Positions 24,192 through 34,346 of a stretch of 64,000 nt of DNA are shown one piece after another. The stretch lies in the NCBI RefSeq assembly GCF_014635865.1, contig NZ_BMDQ01000001.1, positions 930,001-994,000 of the forward strand, given 5' to 3'. How positions within the stretch are numbered: position 1 is the stretch's first letter; each line of letters opens with the position of its first letter. The notes beneath the pieces are model-generated. The model saw only the letters and a list, made by a program, of their open reading frames with translations, did no database searches and was not told the origin of the DNA. The DNA comes from Winogradskyella haliclonae. Its GTDB lineage: Bacteria > Bacteroidota > Bacteroidia > Flavobacteriales > Flavobacteriaceae. A program made the translations under genes and the position numbers.

Positions 24192-26930
24192 ATGGCTCAA
24201 ATTAGAATAAATAAAGTACTTAGGGAATTAAATATCTCTCTGGATCGTGCTGTAGATTTCTTAGAATCTAAAGGCATAGAGATAGAGAAAAGCCCTAATA
24301 CAAAAATTTCTCAAGATGTTTACGATACATTGGCTGATGAATTTCAGACAGATGCGACTAAACGTGAAAAAGCTCAGGAAGTAAGTGAAGCAAAGCTTAA
24401 AGAAAAAGAAGCGCTTAGAGAAAAACGCGAGCGTGAGCTCGAAGAAAAGGCAAAAGGCGAAGCAGAAAAAGAAACTGTTCTCAAAGCAAAAGCTGAACTT
24501 TCTGGACCTAAGCAAGTTGGTAAAATAGATTTGGATGGCGACAAACCAAAAGCTGAAGAAGCTCCAAAGAAAGAAGCACCTAAAGCTAAAGCACCAAAAA
24601 AGGAAGCGCCTAAAGCTGAAGCAACTAAAAAAGAAACGCCAGCAAAAAAGGAGAAACCTGCAGTAGCTAAAAAAGCTGAAGAAGTTCCTAAAAAAGAAGC
24701 GCCAAAAACAGTTGAGGCCAAAACAGAAGATACTAAGGAAGAATCTTCATCTACTTCTGAGCCAGTAGATGAAAAGATTAAGACACAGTATAAGAAGCTT
24801 AGTGGTCCTAATATTACAGGTGAAAAAATTGATTTAGCCCAATTTAATAAGCCTAAAAAGAAAAAAGAAGACAACAAGTCTAAGACTAATGATGCTAACA
24901 AACGTAAAAGACGTAGAATAAGCAAGCCAGGCGATCCAGGGAAATCAAATAACAATAATGATAACCGAAGAGGCAACTTTAAAGGTAGAGGTAATAATCG
25001 ACCAAAAGTAGTTAAAGAAGAGCCTAGTGAAGAGGATGTAAAAAAACAAATTCGTGAAACTCTTGAAAAGCTTCAAGGGAAAAGTAGCAAAGGTAAAGGT
25101 GCAAAAAATCGTAGAGACAAAAGAGATCAACATAGAGAACAGAGAGAAATTGATCAAGAATTAGCAGCTGCAGAAAGTAAAATTCTTAAAGTAACAGAGT
25201 TTGTTACCGTAAGTGAGGTTGCTACAATGATGGATGTTGGTGTAACTCAAGTCATTTCTGCATGTATGTCTCTAGGAATGATGGTAACTATGAATCAGCG
25301 TTTAGATGCAGAGACCTTATCTATCGTTGCCGAAGAATTTGGTTATTCTGTAGAATTTATTACCGCAGATATCGAAGAATCTTTCGAAGTGGTTGAAGAC
25401 AAGCCTGAAGATTTAGTAGATCGTGCACCTATTGTAACAGTAATGGGTCATGTAGATCATGGTAAAACGTCTTTATTAGATTATATACGTAAAGAAAATG
25501 TAATTGCTGGTGAGTCTGGAGGAATCACACAACATATTGGTGCCTACGGTGTCCAACTAGAGAACGGTCAAAAAATAGCATTTCTAGATACGCCAGGTCA
25601 CGAGGCCTTCACAGCTATGCGTGCTCGTGGTGCTCAAGTTACTGATATTGCTATTATTGTTGCGGCAGCGGATGATGATATTATGCCGCAAACAAAAGAA
25701 GCAATTTCTCATGCTCAAGCAGCTGGAGTGCCAATTGTTTTTGCGATTAACAAAATAGATAAGCCAGATGCAAATCCTGAAAAAGTAAAAGAGGGATTAG
25801 CAAATATGAATCTTTTAGTTGAAGACTGGGGTGGAAAAATCCAATCTCATGACATCTCTGCTAAAATGGGAACAGGCGTTAAAGAATTATTAGAAAAAGT
25901 ATTACTTGAAGCTGAGTTACTAGAACTTAAAGCAAATCCTAATAAAGCAGCGCAAGGTACAGTAGTTGAAGCGTTTTTAGATAAAGGACGTGGATATGTA
26001 TCTACAATATTAGTACAAGCGGGGACTTTAAAAATTGGAGATTACGTTTTAGCTGGAAAGAATTCAGGTAAAGTAAAAGCCATGCAAGATGAACGAGGAA
26101 ATGATGTTGCTGAAGCAGGCCCATCGACACCAGTTTCTATCTTAGGTTTAGATGGTGCACCTCAAGCAGGTGATAAGTTTAATGTATTCGAAGACGAGCG
26201 TGAAGCTAAACAAATAGCAACAAAGCGTACACAATTACAACGTGAGCAATCTGTAAGAACACAGCGTCATATTACTCTTGACGAAATCGGTAGACGTATT
26301 GCGCTTGGAGATTTCCAAGAACTTAATATTATCCTTAAAGGTGATGTGGATGGGTCTGTTGAAGCATTAACAGATTCTTTCCAGAAGTTGTCTACTGAAG
26401 AAATTCAAGTAAATATTATTCATAAAGGTGTTGGAGCCATTACTGAAAGTGATGTCTTATTAGCAACTGCTTCCGATGCAATTATCATTGGATTTAATGT
26501 GCGACCAATGGGTAATGCACGTCAAATTGCAGATAAAGAAGAAATTGATATCCGTACATATTCTATTATTTACGATGCTATCAATGATCTTAAAGATGCC
26601 ATGGAAGGGATGTTATCTCCAGAGCTTAAAGAAGAGATTACTGGTACCGCAGAAATCCGTGAGACGTTCAAGATTTCTAAAATCGGTACTATTGCGGGAT
26701 GTATGGTTACCAATGGTAAAATTTTCAGAAACTCTGGTATTCGTTTAATACGCGATGGCGTAGTAATTTTTACTGGAGAACTAGAATCCTTAAAACGATT
26801 TAAGGATGATGTGAAAGAAGTATCTAAAGGTTACGATTGTGGTATGCAAGTCAAAAATTACAATGACATTAAAGAAGGTGACGTTATAGAAGCCTTCCAA
26901 GAAGTAGAAGTTAAAAAGACATTGAAATAA
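24192..26930 (+). CDS. infB: Translation initiation factor IF-2
   Basis: GTPase that brings initiator tRNA to the 30S subunit, 912 residues. An IF2-N helix bundle starts at [22 protein letters not shown] long charged linker (about residues 60-310) is rich in KKEAPKA-type repeats and then Arg/Lys/Asn. A second IF2-N domain near residue 335 leads to the G domain with G1 GHVDHGKTS (residues 419-427), DTPGHEAF and [10 protein letters not shown]. Domains II, III and IV follow to the C-terminus. Full length; it is the last gene of the operon, closed by a strong hairpin terminator. Confidence 0.97.
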   Translation: MAQIRINKVLRELNISLDRAVDFLESKGIEIEKSPNTKISQDVYDTLADEFQTDATKREKAQEVSEAKLKEKEALREKRERELEEKAKGEAEKETVLKAKAELSGPKQVGKIDLDGDKPKAEEAPKKEAPKAKAPKKEAPKAEATKKETPAKKEKPAVAKKAEEVPKKEAPKTVEAKTEDTKEESSSTSEPVDEKIKTQYKKLSGPNITGEKIDLAQFNKPKKKKEDNKSKTNDANKRKRRRISKPGDPGKSNNNNDNRRGNFKGRGNNRPKVVKEEPSEEDVKKQIRETLEKLQGKSSKGKGAKNRRDKRDQHREQREIDQELAAAESKILKVTEFVTVSEVATMMDVGVTQVISACMSLGMMVTMNQRLDAETLSIVAEEFGYSVEFITADIEESFEVVEDKPEDLVDRAPIVTVMGHVDHGKTSLLDYIRKENVIAGESGGITQHIGAYGVQLENGQKIAFLDTPGHEAFTAMRARGAQVTDIAIIVAAADDDIMPQTKEAISHAQAAGVPIVFAINKIDKPDANPEKVKEGLANMNLLVEDWGGKIQSHDISAKMGTGVKELLEKVLLEAELLELKANPNKAAQGTVVEAFLDKGRGYVSTILVQAGTLKIGDYVLAGKNSGKVKAMQDERGNDVAEAGPSTPVSILGLDGAPQAGDKFNVFEDEREAKQIATKRTQLQREQSVRTQRHITLDEIGRRIALGDFQELNIILKGDVDGSVEALTDSFQKLSTEEIQVNIIHKGVGAITESDVLLATASDAIIIGFNVRPMGNARQIADKEEIDIRTYSIIYDAINDLKDAMEGMLSPELKEEITGTAEIRETFKISKIGTIAGCMVTNGKIFRNSGIRLIRDGVVIFTGELESLKRFKDDVKEVSKGYDCGMQVKNYNDIKEGDVIEAFQEVEVKKTLK

Positions 26931-26958
26931 TTGAGTTTTTAACCAAACTAGATAATAC

Positions 26959-26992
26959 AAAAAGCACTCCCTGCAAAAGGAGTGCTTTTTTT
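26959..26992. terminator. Bidirectional terminator between infB and the SPOR-domain gene
   Basis: AAAAAGCACTCC (26959-26970) pairs with GGAGTGCTTTTT (26979-26990). T-runs occur on both strands, so it can end infB from the left and the convergent SPOR gene from the right. Confidence 0.88.
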
Positions 26993-27029
26993 GTTATGTG
27001 AATTTTTATTAGGCTTTAGAATAAAATTA

Positions 27030-27410
27030 TCAGTCTTTCTTAGGTTGAAAAATAAACGCATTCATATAATTTTTCTTTATACGAAGCAGAGCACGGTCAG
27101 CTTCTAAGCGGTCTCTAAAATTACCAACCCATATTTTGTAGTTAGGTGTATTAAAGACCATTTCTGTTGGCCACTCACTGTATTTTTCTCTAAATTCCGA
27201 CTTCACTTTTTCAGCTCTAAAAGAACTATCGCCACTATAAACTTGAATTTTAAAAGTTTCCACGGTTTTGACATCTTTTTTAAATTCTAAGAGCTTATTA
27301 ATAGCATCTGGCTGATTAACAGTAACTGTTCCTTCTTCTTGTGCAGATAGCGATACAGATACTGTAGTAAGTATTAAAAAGTAAAGGTTTTTTAGATTCA
27401 AATTATTCAT
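27030..27410 (-). CDS. SPOR-domain secreted protein
   Basis: Periplasmic protein of 126 residues. A signal peptide (LKNLYFLILTTVSVSLSAQ) is followed by a short linker and a SPOR domain. The domain starts FKIQVYSGDSSFRAEKVK and runs through YKIWVGNFRDRLEADRALLRIK and AFIFQPKK. SPOR domains bind denuded glycan strands of peptidoglycan, typically at division sites. I use the ATG at 27410; an ATG at 27431 is also in frame, but a minus-strand -7 box (TAACTTTG, 27436-27429) covers that region, which favours the inner start. It is monocistronic, convergent with infB and divergent from the ACIII operon. Confidence 0.88.
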   Translation of the reverse strand: MNNLNLKNLYFLILTTVSVSLSAQEEGTVTVNQPDAINKLLEFKKDVKTVETFKIQVYSGDSSFRAEKVKSEFREKYSEWPTEMVFNTPNYKIWVGNFRDRLEADRALLRIKKNYMNAFIFQPKKD

Positions 27411-27428
27411 ATTCTTTTGTTTGTATTG

Positions 27429-27456
27429 CAAAGTTATATTTTCTTAACGTATTCAA
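27429..27456 (-). promoter_or_regulatory. Promoter of the SPOR-domain gene
   Basis: Read on the minus strand, TTG (27456-27454) and TAACTTTG (27436-27429) lie 17 bases apart, 18 bases before the chosen start codon. Confidence 0.55.
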
Positions 27457-27534
27457 CGATTATATTGTTATTTAGAATGTTTATAAATTAAATATTATGA
27501 CTTCTCTAACATTTCTAAAATCGACTTTATGCCT

Positions 27535-27542
27535 TATTTTTG
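27535..27542 (+). promoter_or_regulatory. -7 box of the ACIII-cytochrome oxidase operon
   Basis: TATTTTTG fits TAnnTTTG and lies about 80 bases before the actA start. No clear -33 element is seen. It overlaps the first codon of the longer open frame, which argues against that longer start. Confidence 0.5.
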
Positions 27543-27623
27543 CATGAGTTTTTAGAACCATGGTTTTATCATATTTTATCGAAAAAATCATACCAAACTT
27601 TAGAAGATAATTCAACTATACAT

Positions 27624-28919
27624 ATGAAACACGTTATCTACCGTAATTTAACCTCAAATATTCTTCGTTTAGGTTTTATATTATTACTTACGTTTTCAAC
27701 TACCGTTTTGGCCCAAGATGGTGATCCAGTAAAAGGAAAAACCTTATTTAATACTAACTGTGCTGCTTGTCATAAATTAGATAAGAAGATGACTGGTCCT
27801 GCCTTACGTAATGTAGAGGCTAGATTAGCAGAAGATGAAGGTTTAGATAGAGAATGGTTAAATGCATGGATTCGTAATAGTGCTGCATTGATTAAATCTG
27901 GTGATGCCTATGCCAATAAAATTTGGAATGAGTATAACCAAACGGCGATGAACGCGTTTCCGCAGTTAAGTGATCAAGATATTTCGGATATTTTAGCATA
28001 CACCGCAGCTCCTAAACCAGAACCAATTATTGTTGATGAAGACCCGACTGGAGGTCAAGGTGGTGGAAGTAATTCAACTTCAAATTCAATAATCCTTGGA
28101 GCACTAGCCTTGTTATTTGGCTTATTAGCAATGGCATTGGTTTTAGTTAATAGAACATTAAAGCGCTTTGCAGAGGCTAAAGGTATTGAGGTTGCTGAGA
28201 GTGAAAAAGGAATGCCGATTTGGAAAGCCTTTGTTCAAAATCAGTTCTTAGTATTGGTAACATCCATAGCTTTATTATTAGCTAGTGGGTATTTTGTATA
28301 CGGATACTTAATGCAAGTTGGTGTGGATCAAGGTTACGAACCTGTACAGCCAATACATTATTCGCACAGAATTCACGCTGGAGATAACAAGATAGATTGT
28401 AAGTATTGTCACTCATCAGCAAGAGTGAGTAAGCATTCAGGCATTCCTTCTTTGAATGTGTGTATGAATTGCCATAAGAGCATCGGAGAAGTTGCAGCAG
28501 AAACTTTAGCAGAAGGACAAGAGTATGGTGTGGATTATAATGCTGAAATTCAAAAATTATACAAAGCTGTTGGTTGGGATGAAGCTAATCAAAAATATAC
28601 AGGAGAAACAAGTCCGGTAAAATGGATACGTATTCACAACTTACCTGACTTTGCTTACTTTAACCACTCGCAGCACGTTTCTGTTGCTGGTATTGAGTGT
28701 CAGACATGTCATGGTCCAGTTGAAGAAATGGAAATTATGTACCAGCACTCACCATTAACAATGGGTTGGTGTATCAATTGCCATAGAGAAACAAATGTAA
28801 AAGTTAAAGACAACGCTTATTATACAAAAATCCACGAGCAATTATCTAAGAAATATGGAGTTGAGCAGTTAACTGCAGCGCAGATGGGTGGATTAGAATG
28901 CGGTAAGTGTCATTATTAA
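27624..28919 (+). CDS. actA: Alternative complex III subunit ActA, multiheme cytochrome c
   Basis: Electron-transfer subunit of ACIII, which oxidises menaquinol and reduces cytochrome c or the oxidase. The start at ATG 27624 gives 431 residues with a signal peptide ending VLAQ; the frame is open further up but enters the promoter. A mono-heme domain comes first (CAACH, Cys46-His50), then a transmembrane helix (SIILGALALLFGLLAMALVLV), a second helix (FLVLVTSIALLLASGYFVYG), and a C-terminal part with five CxxCH motifs: CKYCH, CMNCH, CQTCH, CINCH and CGKCH. That makes six c-type heme sites in total. actB follows after 25 bases. Confidence 0.93.
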   Translation: MKHVIYRNLTSNILRLGFILLLTFSTTVLAQDGDPVKGKTLFNTNCAACHKLDKKMTGPALRNVEARLAEDEGLDREWLNAWIRNSAALIKSGDAYANKIWNEYNQTAMNAFPQLSDQDISDILAYTAAPKPEPIIVDEDPTGGQGGGSNSTSNSIILGALALLFGLLAMALVLVNRTLKRFAEAKGIEVAESEKGMPIWKAFVQNQFLVLVTSIALLLASGYFVYGYLMQVGVDQGYEPVQPIHYSHRIHAGDNKIDCKYCHSSARVSKHSGIPSLNVCMNCHKSIGEVAAETLAEGQEYGVDYNAEIQKLYKAVGWDEANQKYTGETSPVKWIRIHNLPDFAYFNHSQHVSVAGIECQTCHGPVEEMEIMYQHSPLTMGWCINCHRETNVKVKDNAYYTKIHEQLSKKYGVEQLTAAQMGGLECGKCHY

Positions 28920-28944
28920 TAATTAAGAAGTAACTCACAATTAT

Positions 28945-31900
28945 ATGTCATCAAACAAGAAATACTGGAAAAGTGTTGAGGAGCTAAACGAAAATAGCCC
29001 TATTGTTGAGACGCTACAACAAAACGAATTTGTTGAACAAATACCAACAGATGAGTTTTTAGGAGATAAAGAAACATTAGAATCTTCATCTACAACGCGT
29101 CGTGATTTCTTAAAATATGTTGGTTTTAGTACAGCAGCCGCGTCTTTAGCAGCCTGTGAAGGACCAGTTGTAAAGTCTATACCATACGTAGTACAGCCAA
29201 AGGAGATTATTCCTGGTGTTGCAAACTATTATGCAACTACAATTGCAGATGGTTATGACTTTGCTAGTGTTTTAGTGAAAACAAGAGAAGGTCGACCAAT
29301 AAAAATAGAGAATAACGATTTGGCAAAAACCAATGGTCATGCCAATGCAAGAGTCAATGCTTCAATTTTAGGTTTATACGATAGTTTACGTGTTAAAGGA
29401 CCAATGAAAGGCGACGCTGCTATTTCATGGGGAGTGTTTAATGCAGACACTAAAAAGATTTTAAGCGAAGTTGGCGATAAAGAAATTGTATTCTTAACGC
29501 AAACTTTTGCAAGTCCATCAACATCAAAATTAGTTGGAGAGTTTAAAGAAAAGTATGGTAATGTGCGTCACGTATCTTACGATGCGGTTTCAGAATCTGC
29601 AGCATTAGATGCGTTTCAAGCAAAATATGGTAAACGTGCTTTAGCAAATTATGATTTTTCTAAAGCCATGACTATTGTTTCTGTAGGTGCAGATTTCTTA
29701 GGCGATTGGCAAGGTGGTGGATTTGATTCTGCTTATGCAAATAAACGTATTCCAGACCACGGGAAAATGTCTCGTCATATCCAGTTTGAATCTAATATGT
29801 CTTTAACTGGTGCTAACGCAGATAAGCGTGTGCCAATGAAGCCAAGTGAACAACGTTTGGCATTAGCTAAACTATATAGCTATGTTACCGGAAATGGGGT
29901 TAGTGGTAATCTTCCAGAAAATTTAGATAAAGCCGTTAGAGCTGCTGCTTCAGAATTAAAGAAAGCTGGCAGTAATGGTGTTGTAGTTACTGGAATACAA
30001 GATGTAAATGCACAAACTGTTGTGTTAGAGCTTAACGAGGCCTTATCAAGTAAAGCTTTTGATTTAACAACTACAATACGTACAAAGCAAGGTAACGATA
30101 AAGCAGTAATGCAATTGGTTACCGATATGAAAGCTGGTAAAGTTGGTGCTTTAGTAATGGTTGGGGTTAACCCAATGTATACATTACCAAATGCAGCCGA
30201 TTTTGCTGAAGGTTTAAAGAAAACCAAGTCTATTGCTTTCTCTATGAAGCAAGACGAAACAGCTGTAAACTGTGATTATATTGCAGCAGCACCTCATTAC
30301 TTAGAATCTTGGGGAGATGTTGAAATAAAAACAGGCCACTATGCATTAATGCAACCTACAATTCGTCCTTTATTTGATACAAAACAATTTCAGGATGTAT
30401 TATTAACGTGGACAGACAATGCAACAGCTTATAACGATTATATAAAAGCAACTTGGAAAGAGAGTATCCTCAATGGTGCGTCTTATAACCAGGCATTACA
30501 TGATGGTGTGTTTGTTTCTACTTCAAATTCTGAAGTTGAAGAAGTAATCACAGATAATGATGATGCTGAAGTACCAAATGGAAATGCAGCAAGAGCTTTA
30601 GCAGCTTCTGCCAAGTCAAGCGGCATGGAATTGTCAATCTATACCAAAACTGGTTTAGGAGATGGGCAACAAGCAAATAACCCTTGGTTACAAGAATTCC
30701 CAGACCCAATAACGAGAACATCTTGGGATAATTATTTAACGATTTCTAAGGCAGATGCAGACGCTGCAGGTTTAGTAAATGAAAACGTTGCAAACGGTGG
30801 ACTTAATGGTAGCAAAGTAGACGTTACTGTAAATGGTGTAACTGTTAAAGATGTGCCGGTATTAATTCAACCAGGTCAAGCAAAAGGCTCAGTAGGTTTA
30901 GCATTAGGTTACGGTAGAACGTCTGGTCTTAAAGCAGAAATGCAAACAGGTGTAAACGCCTACCCATTATATCAAAACTTTAATGCAGTTCAAGAGGTTT
31001 CTATTTCTAAAGCTGCTGGAGAACATGAATTTGCTTGTGTACAGTTACACAATACACTAATGGGACGTGGAGATATCATTAAAGAAACGACTTTAGAGGT
31101 ATTCAACACAAAAGATAAAAAATATTGGAACTCAATTCCTGAAGTATCATTAAATCATATCGAAACACCTGTAACATCTCCTGATGTAGATTTATGGGAT
31201 GAGTTTGATCGTTCTGTAGGACATCACTTTAACTTATCGATAGATTTAAATGCTTGTACAGGTTGTGGTGCATGTGTCATTGCATGTCACGCAGAAAACA
31301 ATGTGCCAGTAGTTGGTAAGTCTGAAATGAGACGTAGTAGAGATATGCATTGGTTGCGTATTGATAGATACTACTCATCAGAAGATACCTTCAGTCATGA
31401 TTTAGAAAAGAAGGAAAACATTTCTGGTTTAGGAAGCTCATTAAGTGAGTTTGGAGAAATGGAAAATCCTAATGATAATCCTCAGGTAGTATTCCAACCA
31501 GTAATGTGTCAGCATTGTAATCATGCGCCTTGCGAGACAGTTTGTCCTGTTGCAGCAACAGCACACGGACGTCAAGGTCAAAACCATATGGCATATAACC
31601 GATGTGTAGGTACACGTTACTGTGCAAATAACTGTCCATACAAAGTACGTCGTTTTAACTGGTTCTTATATAGCCAAAATGACGAGTTCGATTACTTTAT
31701 GAATGACGATTTAGGACGTATGGTATTAAACCCAGATGTTACAGTTCGTTCTCGTGGTGTAATGGAAAAATGTTCATTCTGTATTCAAAAGACACAGAAA
31801 ACTATTTTGGATGCTAAACGTGATGGACGTGAAGTTAAAGATGGTGAATTCCAAACAGCTTGTTCAGCAGCTTGTGGAAGTGGCGCCATGATATTTGGAG

Positions 31901-32031
31901 ACGTTAATGACAAAGAAAGTCAAGTTGCCAAATTAAAAGAAGATGACCGTATGTATCATTTATTAGAGTACGTTGGTACAAAACCAAATGTATTCTATCA
32001 TACGAAAGTTAGAAATACGAAAGAATCTTAA
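28945..32031 (+). CDS. actB: Alternative complex III subunit ActB, molybdopterin-oxidoreductase-like iron-sulfur protein
   Basis: Fusion of a molybdopterin-oxidoreductase-like part with an iron-sulfur part, 1028 residues, periplasmic. The Tat signal is internal: TTRRDFLKYVGFSTAAASLAAC with RR at 52-53, behind an N-terminal extension, the arrangement known as TAT-variant-translocated. The first two thirds are the MoCo-like domain, which in ACIII carries no cofactor. The last third has four iron-sulfur cysteine groups: CTGCGACVIAC, CQHCNHAPCETVC, CVGTRYCANNCPYK and CSFC...CSAAC. In known ACIII these hold three [4Fe-4S] and one [3Fe-4S] cluster. Gaps of 25 and 26 bases to actA and actC place it in the operon. 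Confidence 0.95.
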   Translation: MSSNKKYWKSVEELNENSPIVETLQQNEFVEQIPTDEFLGDKETLESSSTTRRDFLKYVGFSTAAASLAACEGPVVKSIPYVVQPKEIIPGVANYYATTIADGYDFASVLVKTREGRPIKIENNDLAKTNGHANARVNASILGLYDSLRVKGPMKGDAAISWGVFNADTKKILSEVGDKEIVFLTQTFASPSTSKLVGEFKEKYGNVRHVSYDAVSESAALDAFQAKYGKRALANYDFSKAMTIVSVGADFLGDWQGGGFDSAYANKRIPDHGKMSRHIQFESNMSLTGANADKRVPMKPSEQRLALAKLYSYVTGNGVSGNLPENLDKAVRAAASELKKAGSNGVVVTGIQDVNAQTVVLELNEALSSKAFDLTTTIRTKQGNDKAVMQLVTDMKAGKVGALVMVGVNPMYTLPNAADFAEGLKKTKSIAFSMKQDETAVNCDYIAAAPHYLESWGDVEIKTGHYALMQPTIRPLFDTKQFQDVLLTWTDNATAYNDYIKATWKESILNGASYNQALHDGVFVSTSNSEVEEVITDNDDAEVPNGNAARALAASAKSSGMELSIYTKTGLGDGQQANNPWLQEFPDPITRTSWDNYLTISKADADAAGLVNENVANGGLNGSKVDVTVNGVTVKDVPVLIQPGQAKGSVGLALGYGRTSGLKAEMQTGVNAYPLYQNFNAVQEVSISKAAGEHEFACVQLHNTLMGRGDIIKETTLEVFNTKDKKYWNSIPEVSLNHIETPVTSPDVDLWDEFDRSVGHHFNLSIDLNACTGCGACVIACHAENNVPVVGKSEMRRSRDMHWLRIDRYYSSEDTFSHDLEKKENISGLGSSLSEFGEMENPNDNPQVVFQPVMCQHCNHAPCETVCPVAATAHGRQGQNHMAYNRCVGTRYCANNCPYKVRRFNWFLYSQNDEFDYFMNDDLGRMVLNPDVTVRSRGVMEKCSFCIQKTQKTILDAKRDGREVKDGEFQTACSAACGSGAMIFGDVNDKESQVAKLKEDDRMYHLLEYVGTKPNVFYHTKVRNTKES

Positions 32032-32057
32032 ATTAATAAAGAAATCAATATATAATT

Positions 32058-33794
32058 ATGGCGTCTCATTACGAAGCACCTATTAGAAGACCTTTAGTAA
32101 CTGGAGAAAAATCCTATCACGACGTCACTGTCGAAGTTGCTAGACCTGTCGAAGGAAAAGCAAATCGCGCTTGGTGGATTGTTTTTAGTATTGCTCTTGT
32201 AGCATTCCTTTGGGGAATAGGTTGTATTATTTATACCATATCTACAGGAATCGGCGTTTGGGGTCTTAATAAGACTGTAAACTGGGCTTGGGATATTACA
32301 AACTTTGTTTGGTGGGTAGGTATTGGTCACGCAGGAACCTTAATTTCTGCTGTACTTTTATTATTCCGTCAAAAATGGCGTATGGCTATTAACCGTTCAG
32401 CGGAAGCGATGACCATTTTCTCAGTTGTACAAGCAGGGTTATTTCCAATTATTCACATGGGTCGTCCATGGTTAGCCTATTGGGTATTACCAATTCCTAA
32501 CCAATTTGGTTCGTTATGGGTAAACTTTAACTCGCCATTACTTTGGGATGTATTTGCAATTTCTACATACCTATCTGTATCATTAGTATTCTGGTGGACA
32601 GGTTTATTACCTGACTTCGCCATGATTAGAGATCGCGCTGTGAAGCCTTTCCAAAAGAAAATTTATTCTCTTATAAGTTTTGGTTGGTCTGGACGTGCTA
32701 AAGATTGGCAACGTTTTGAAGAAGTATCATTGGTACTTGCTGGTTTAGCAACACCTTTAGTATTGTCTGTACACACGATTGTATCGTTTGATTTCGCAAC
32801 GTCAGTCATACCAGGGTGGCATACCACGATTTTTCCACCATACTTTGTTGCTGGTGCGATTTTCTCAGGATTTGCTATGGTAAATACCTTATTAATCATC
32901 ATGCGTAAAGTATGTAATCTTGAAGATTATATTACCGTACAGCACATCGAGTTAATGAACATTGTCATTATGATTACGGGTTCTATAGTAGGTGTGGCTT
33001 ATATTACAGAGTTGTTTATAGCATGGTATTCAGGTGTAGAGTATGAGCAATATGCATTCTTAAATAGAGCTACTGGACCTTACTGGTGGGCATATTGGGC
33101 AATGATGACATGTAATGTGTTCTCACCACAGTTTATGTGGTTTAAAAAATTACGTACAAGTATTATGTTCTCTTTCTTTATTTCTATTGTAGTAAACATA
33201 GGAATGTGGTTTGAACGTTTTGTAATTATTGTAACGTCATTACATAGAGATTACTTACCATCATCATGGTCTATGTTCTCTCCAACATTTGTTGATATTG
33301 GAATCTTTATCGGAACAATAGGTTTCTTCTTTGTCTTATTCTTATTGTACTCACGTACATTCCCAGTAATAGCCCAAGCAGAAGTTAAAACAATCCTGAA
33401 GTCTTCAGGTGAGCGTTACAAAAAAATTAGAGAGCGTGGTGATAGCTTAGTAGGGACAGGAGCTGATGATAGAACATCTTCATCAACTGCTCAAATAGCT
33501 AGTACATCAAGCTCTGATTCATCTTCATCTAATGACGATGCTAAAGTTAGTGACCTTTTAGGAAGCATAGGATCCTTTGATGCTGCTACTGAAACTGCAG
33601 ATGATTTAAAGAAAGTAAATGGTATCGGACCTAAAATGGAAGACGTGTTAAATAGTATTGGTATTTACACATTCCTTCAAGTAAGTAAGATGACCAAAAA
33701 AGAATATGACTTGTTAGATTCAATTACAGGTTCTTTCCCTGGAAGAGCAGAACGTGATGATTGGGCAGGACAAGCTAAAAACTTATTAAACTAA
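32058..33794 (+). CDS. actC: Alternative complex III subunit ActC, NrfD/PsrC family, with C-terminal helix-hairpin-helix domain
   Basis: Quinol-binding membrane subunit of ACIII, 578 residues. About ten transmembrane helices span residues 35-440, including FVWWVGIGHAGTLISAVLLL and FPIIHMGRPW. After the last helix (FFFVLFLLYSRTFPVIAQ) comes a Ser-rich linker (about residues 470-500). A C-terminal segment of about 60 residues follows, starting DDLKKVNGIGPKMEDVLNSI and ending PGRAERDDWAGQAKNLL. This segment looks like the helix-hairpin-helix module known from ribosomal protein L21 and other fusions; it is not part of the usual NrfD fold and its role is unknown. actD begins 8 bases after the stop. 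Confidence 0.93.
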   Translation: MASHYEAPIRRPLVTGEKSYHDVTVEVARPVEGKANRAWWIVFSIALVAFLWGIGCIIYTISTGIGVWGLNKTVNWAWDITNFVWWVGIGHAGTLISAVLLLFRQKWRMAINRSAEAMTIFSVVQAGLFPIIHMGRPWLAYWVLPIPNQFGSLWVNFNSPLLWDVFAISTYLSVSLVFWWTGLLPDFAMIRDRAVKPFQKKIYSLISFGWSGRAKDWQRFEEVSLVLAGLATPLVLSVHTIVSFDFATSVIPGWHTTIFPPYFVAGAIFSGFAMVNTLLIIMRKVCNLEDYITVQHIELMNIVIMITGSIVGVAYITELFIAWYSGVEYEQYAFLNRATGPYWWAYWAMMTCNVFSPQFMWFKKLRTSIMFSFFISIVVNIGMWFERFVIIVTSLHRDYLPSSWSMFSPTFVDIGIFIGTIGFFFVLFLLYSRTFPVIAQAEVKTILKSSGERYKKIRERGDSLVGTGADDRTSSSTAQIASTSSSDSSSSNDDAKVSDLLGSIGSFDAATETADDLKKVNGIGPKMEDVLNSIGIYTFLQVSKMTKKEYDLLDSITGSFPGRAERDDWAGQAKNLLN

Positions 33795-33802
33795 TAATAG
33801 AT

Positions 33803-34345
33803 ATGGAAGCAGCTTCAAAAGTAATTCATGCTATTTATAACGATGATGATATCTTAATGTCTGCCGTTAAAAAGGTAAAGGCAGAAAAGCATCATATCGA
33901 AGAAATATACACACCTTTTCCTGTGCATGGACTAGACAAGGCTATGGGATTAGCACCTACACGTATTGCAATTACAGCATTCATGTATGGTTGTGTTGGT
34001 TTAACTGTTGCAATTGTGATGATGAATTTTATCATGATTAAAGATTGGCCTCAAGATATTGGTGGTAAGCCAAGTTTTAGCTACCTAGAAAACATGCCAG
34101 CATTCGTACCGATTATGTTTGAGCTTACTGTGTTTTTTGCAGCTCACTTAATGGTAATAACATTTTACTTACGTAGTAGAATGTGGCCTTTTAAGAAAGC
34201 TGAAAATCCAGACCCAAGAACAACAGATGACCATTTCCTTATGGAAATAGCTATCCATAATAACGAAGCGGACTTAACAAGCTTGTTAAAAGAAACAGGT
34301 GCTGTTGAGATTAATATTATTGATAAAGACGAAGACGCACATTAA
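33803..34345 (+). CDS. actD: Alternative complex III subunit ActD (DUF3341)
   Basis: Membrane subunit of ACIII, 180 residues. A soluble alpha/beta N-terminal part starts with SKVIHAIYNDDDILMSAVKK and contains EEIYTPFPVHGLDKAMGL, the hallmark of DUF3341. Two transmembrane helices follow (ITAFMYGCVGLTVAIVMMNF and FVPIMFELTVFFAAHLMVIT), then a short tail with DDHFLMEIAIHNNE. The subunit carries no cofactor in known structures and braces ActC and ActE. It is 8 bases behind actC, and actE starts 2 bases after its stop, so the three are likely co-translated. Confidence 0.94.
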   Translation: MEAASKVIHAIYNDDDILMSAVKKVKAEKHHIEEIYTPFPVHGLDKAMGLAPTRIAITAFMYGCVGLTVAIVMMNFIMIKDWPQDIGGKPSFSYLENMPAFVPIMFELTVFFAAHLMVITFYLRSRMWPFKKAENPDPRTTDDHFLMEIAIHNNEADLTSLLKETGAVEINIIDKDEDAH

Positions 34346-34346
34346 T

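Noticed and set aside
24374-24976. Minus-strand frame of 200 codons rich in Leu, Ser and Phe in infB
   Set aside because: It is the shadow of the Lys/Glu/Ala-rich linker of IF-2; repetitive coding DNA keeps the opposite frame open.
27540-27623. Longer N-terminus for ActA
   Set aside because: The TTG at 27540 is part of the -7 box, and the added residues precede a proper signal peptide starting at 27624.
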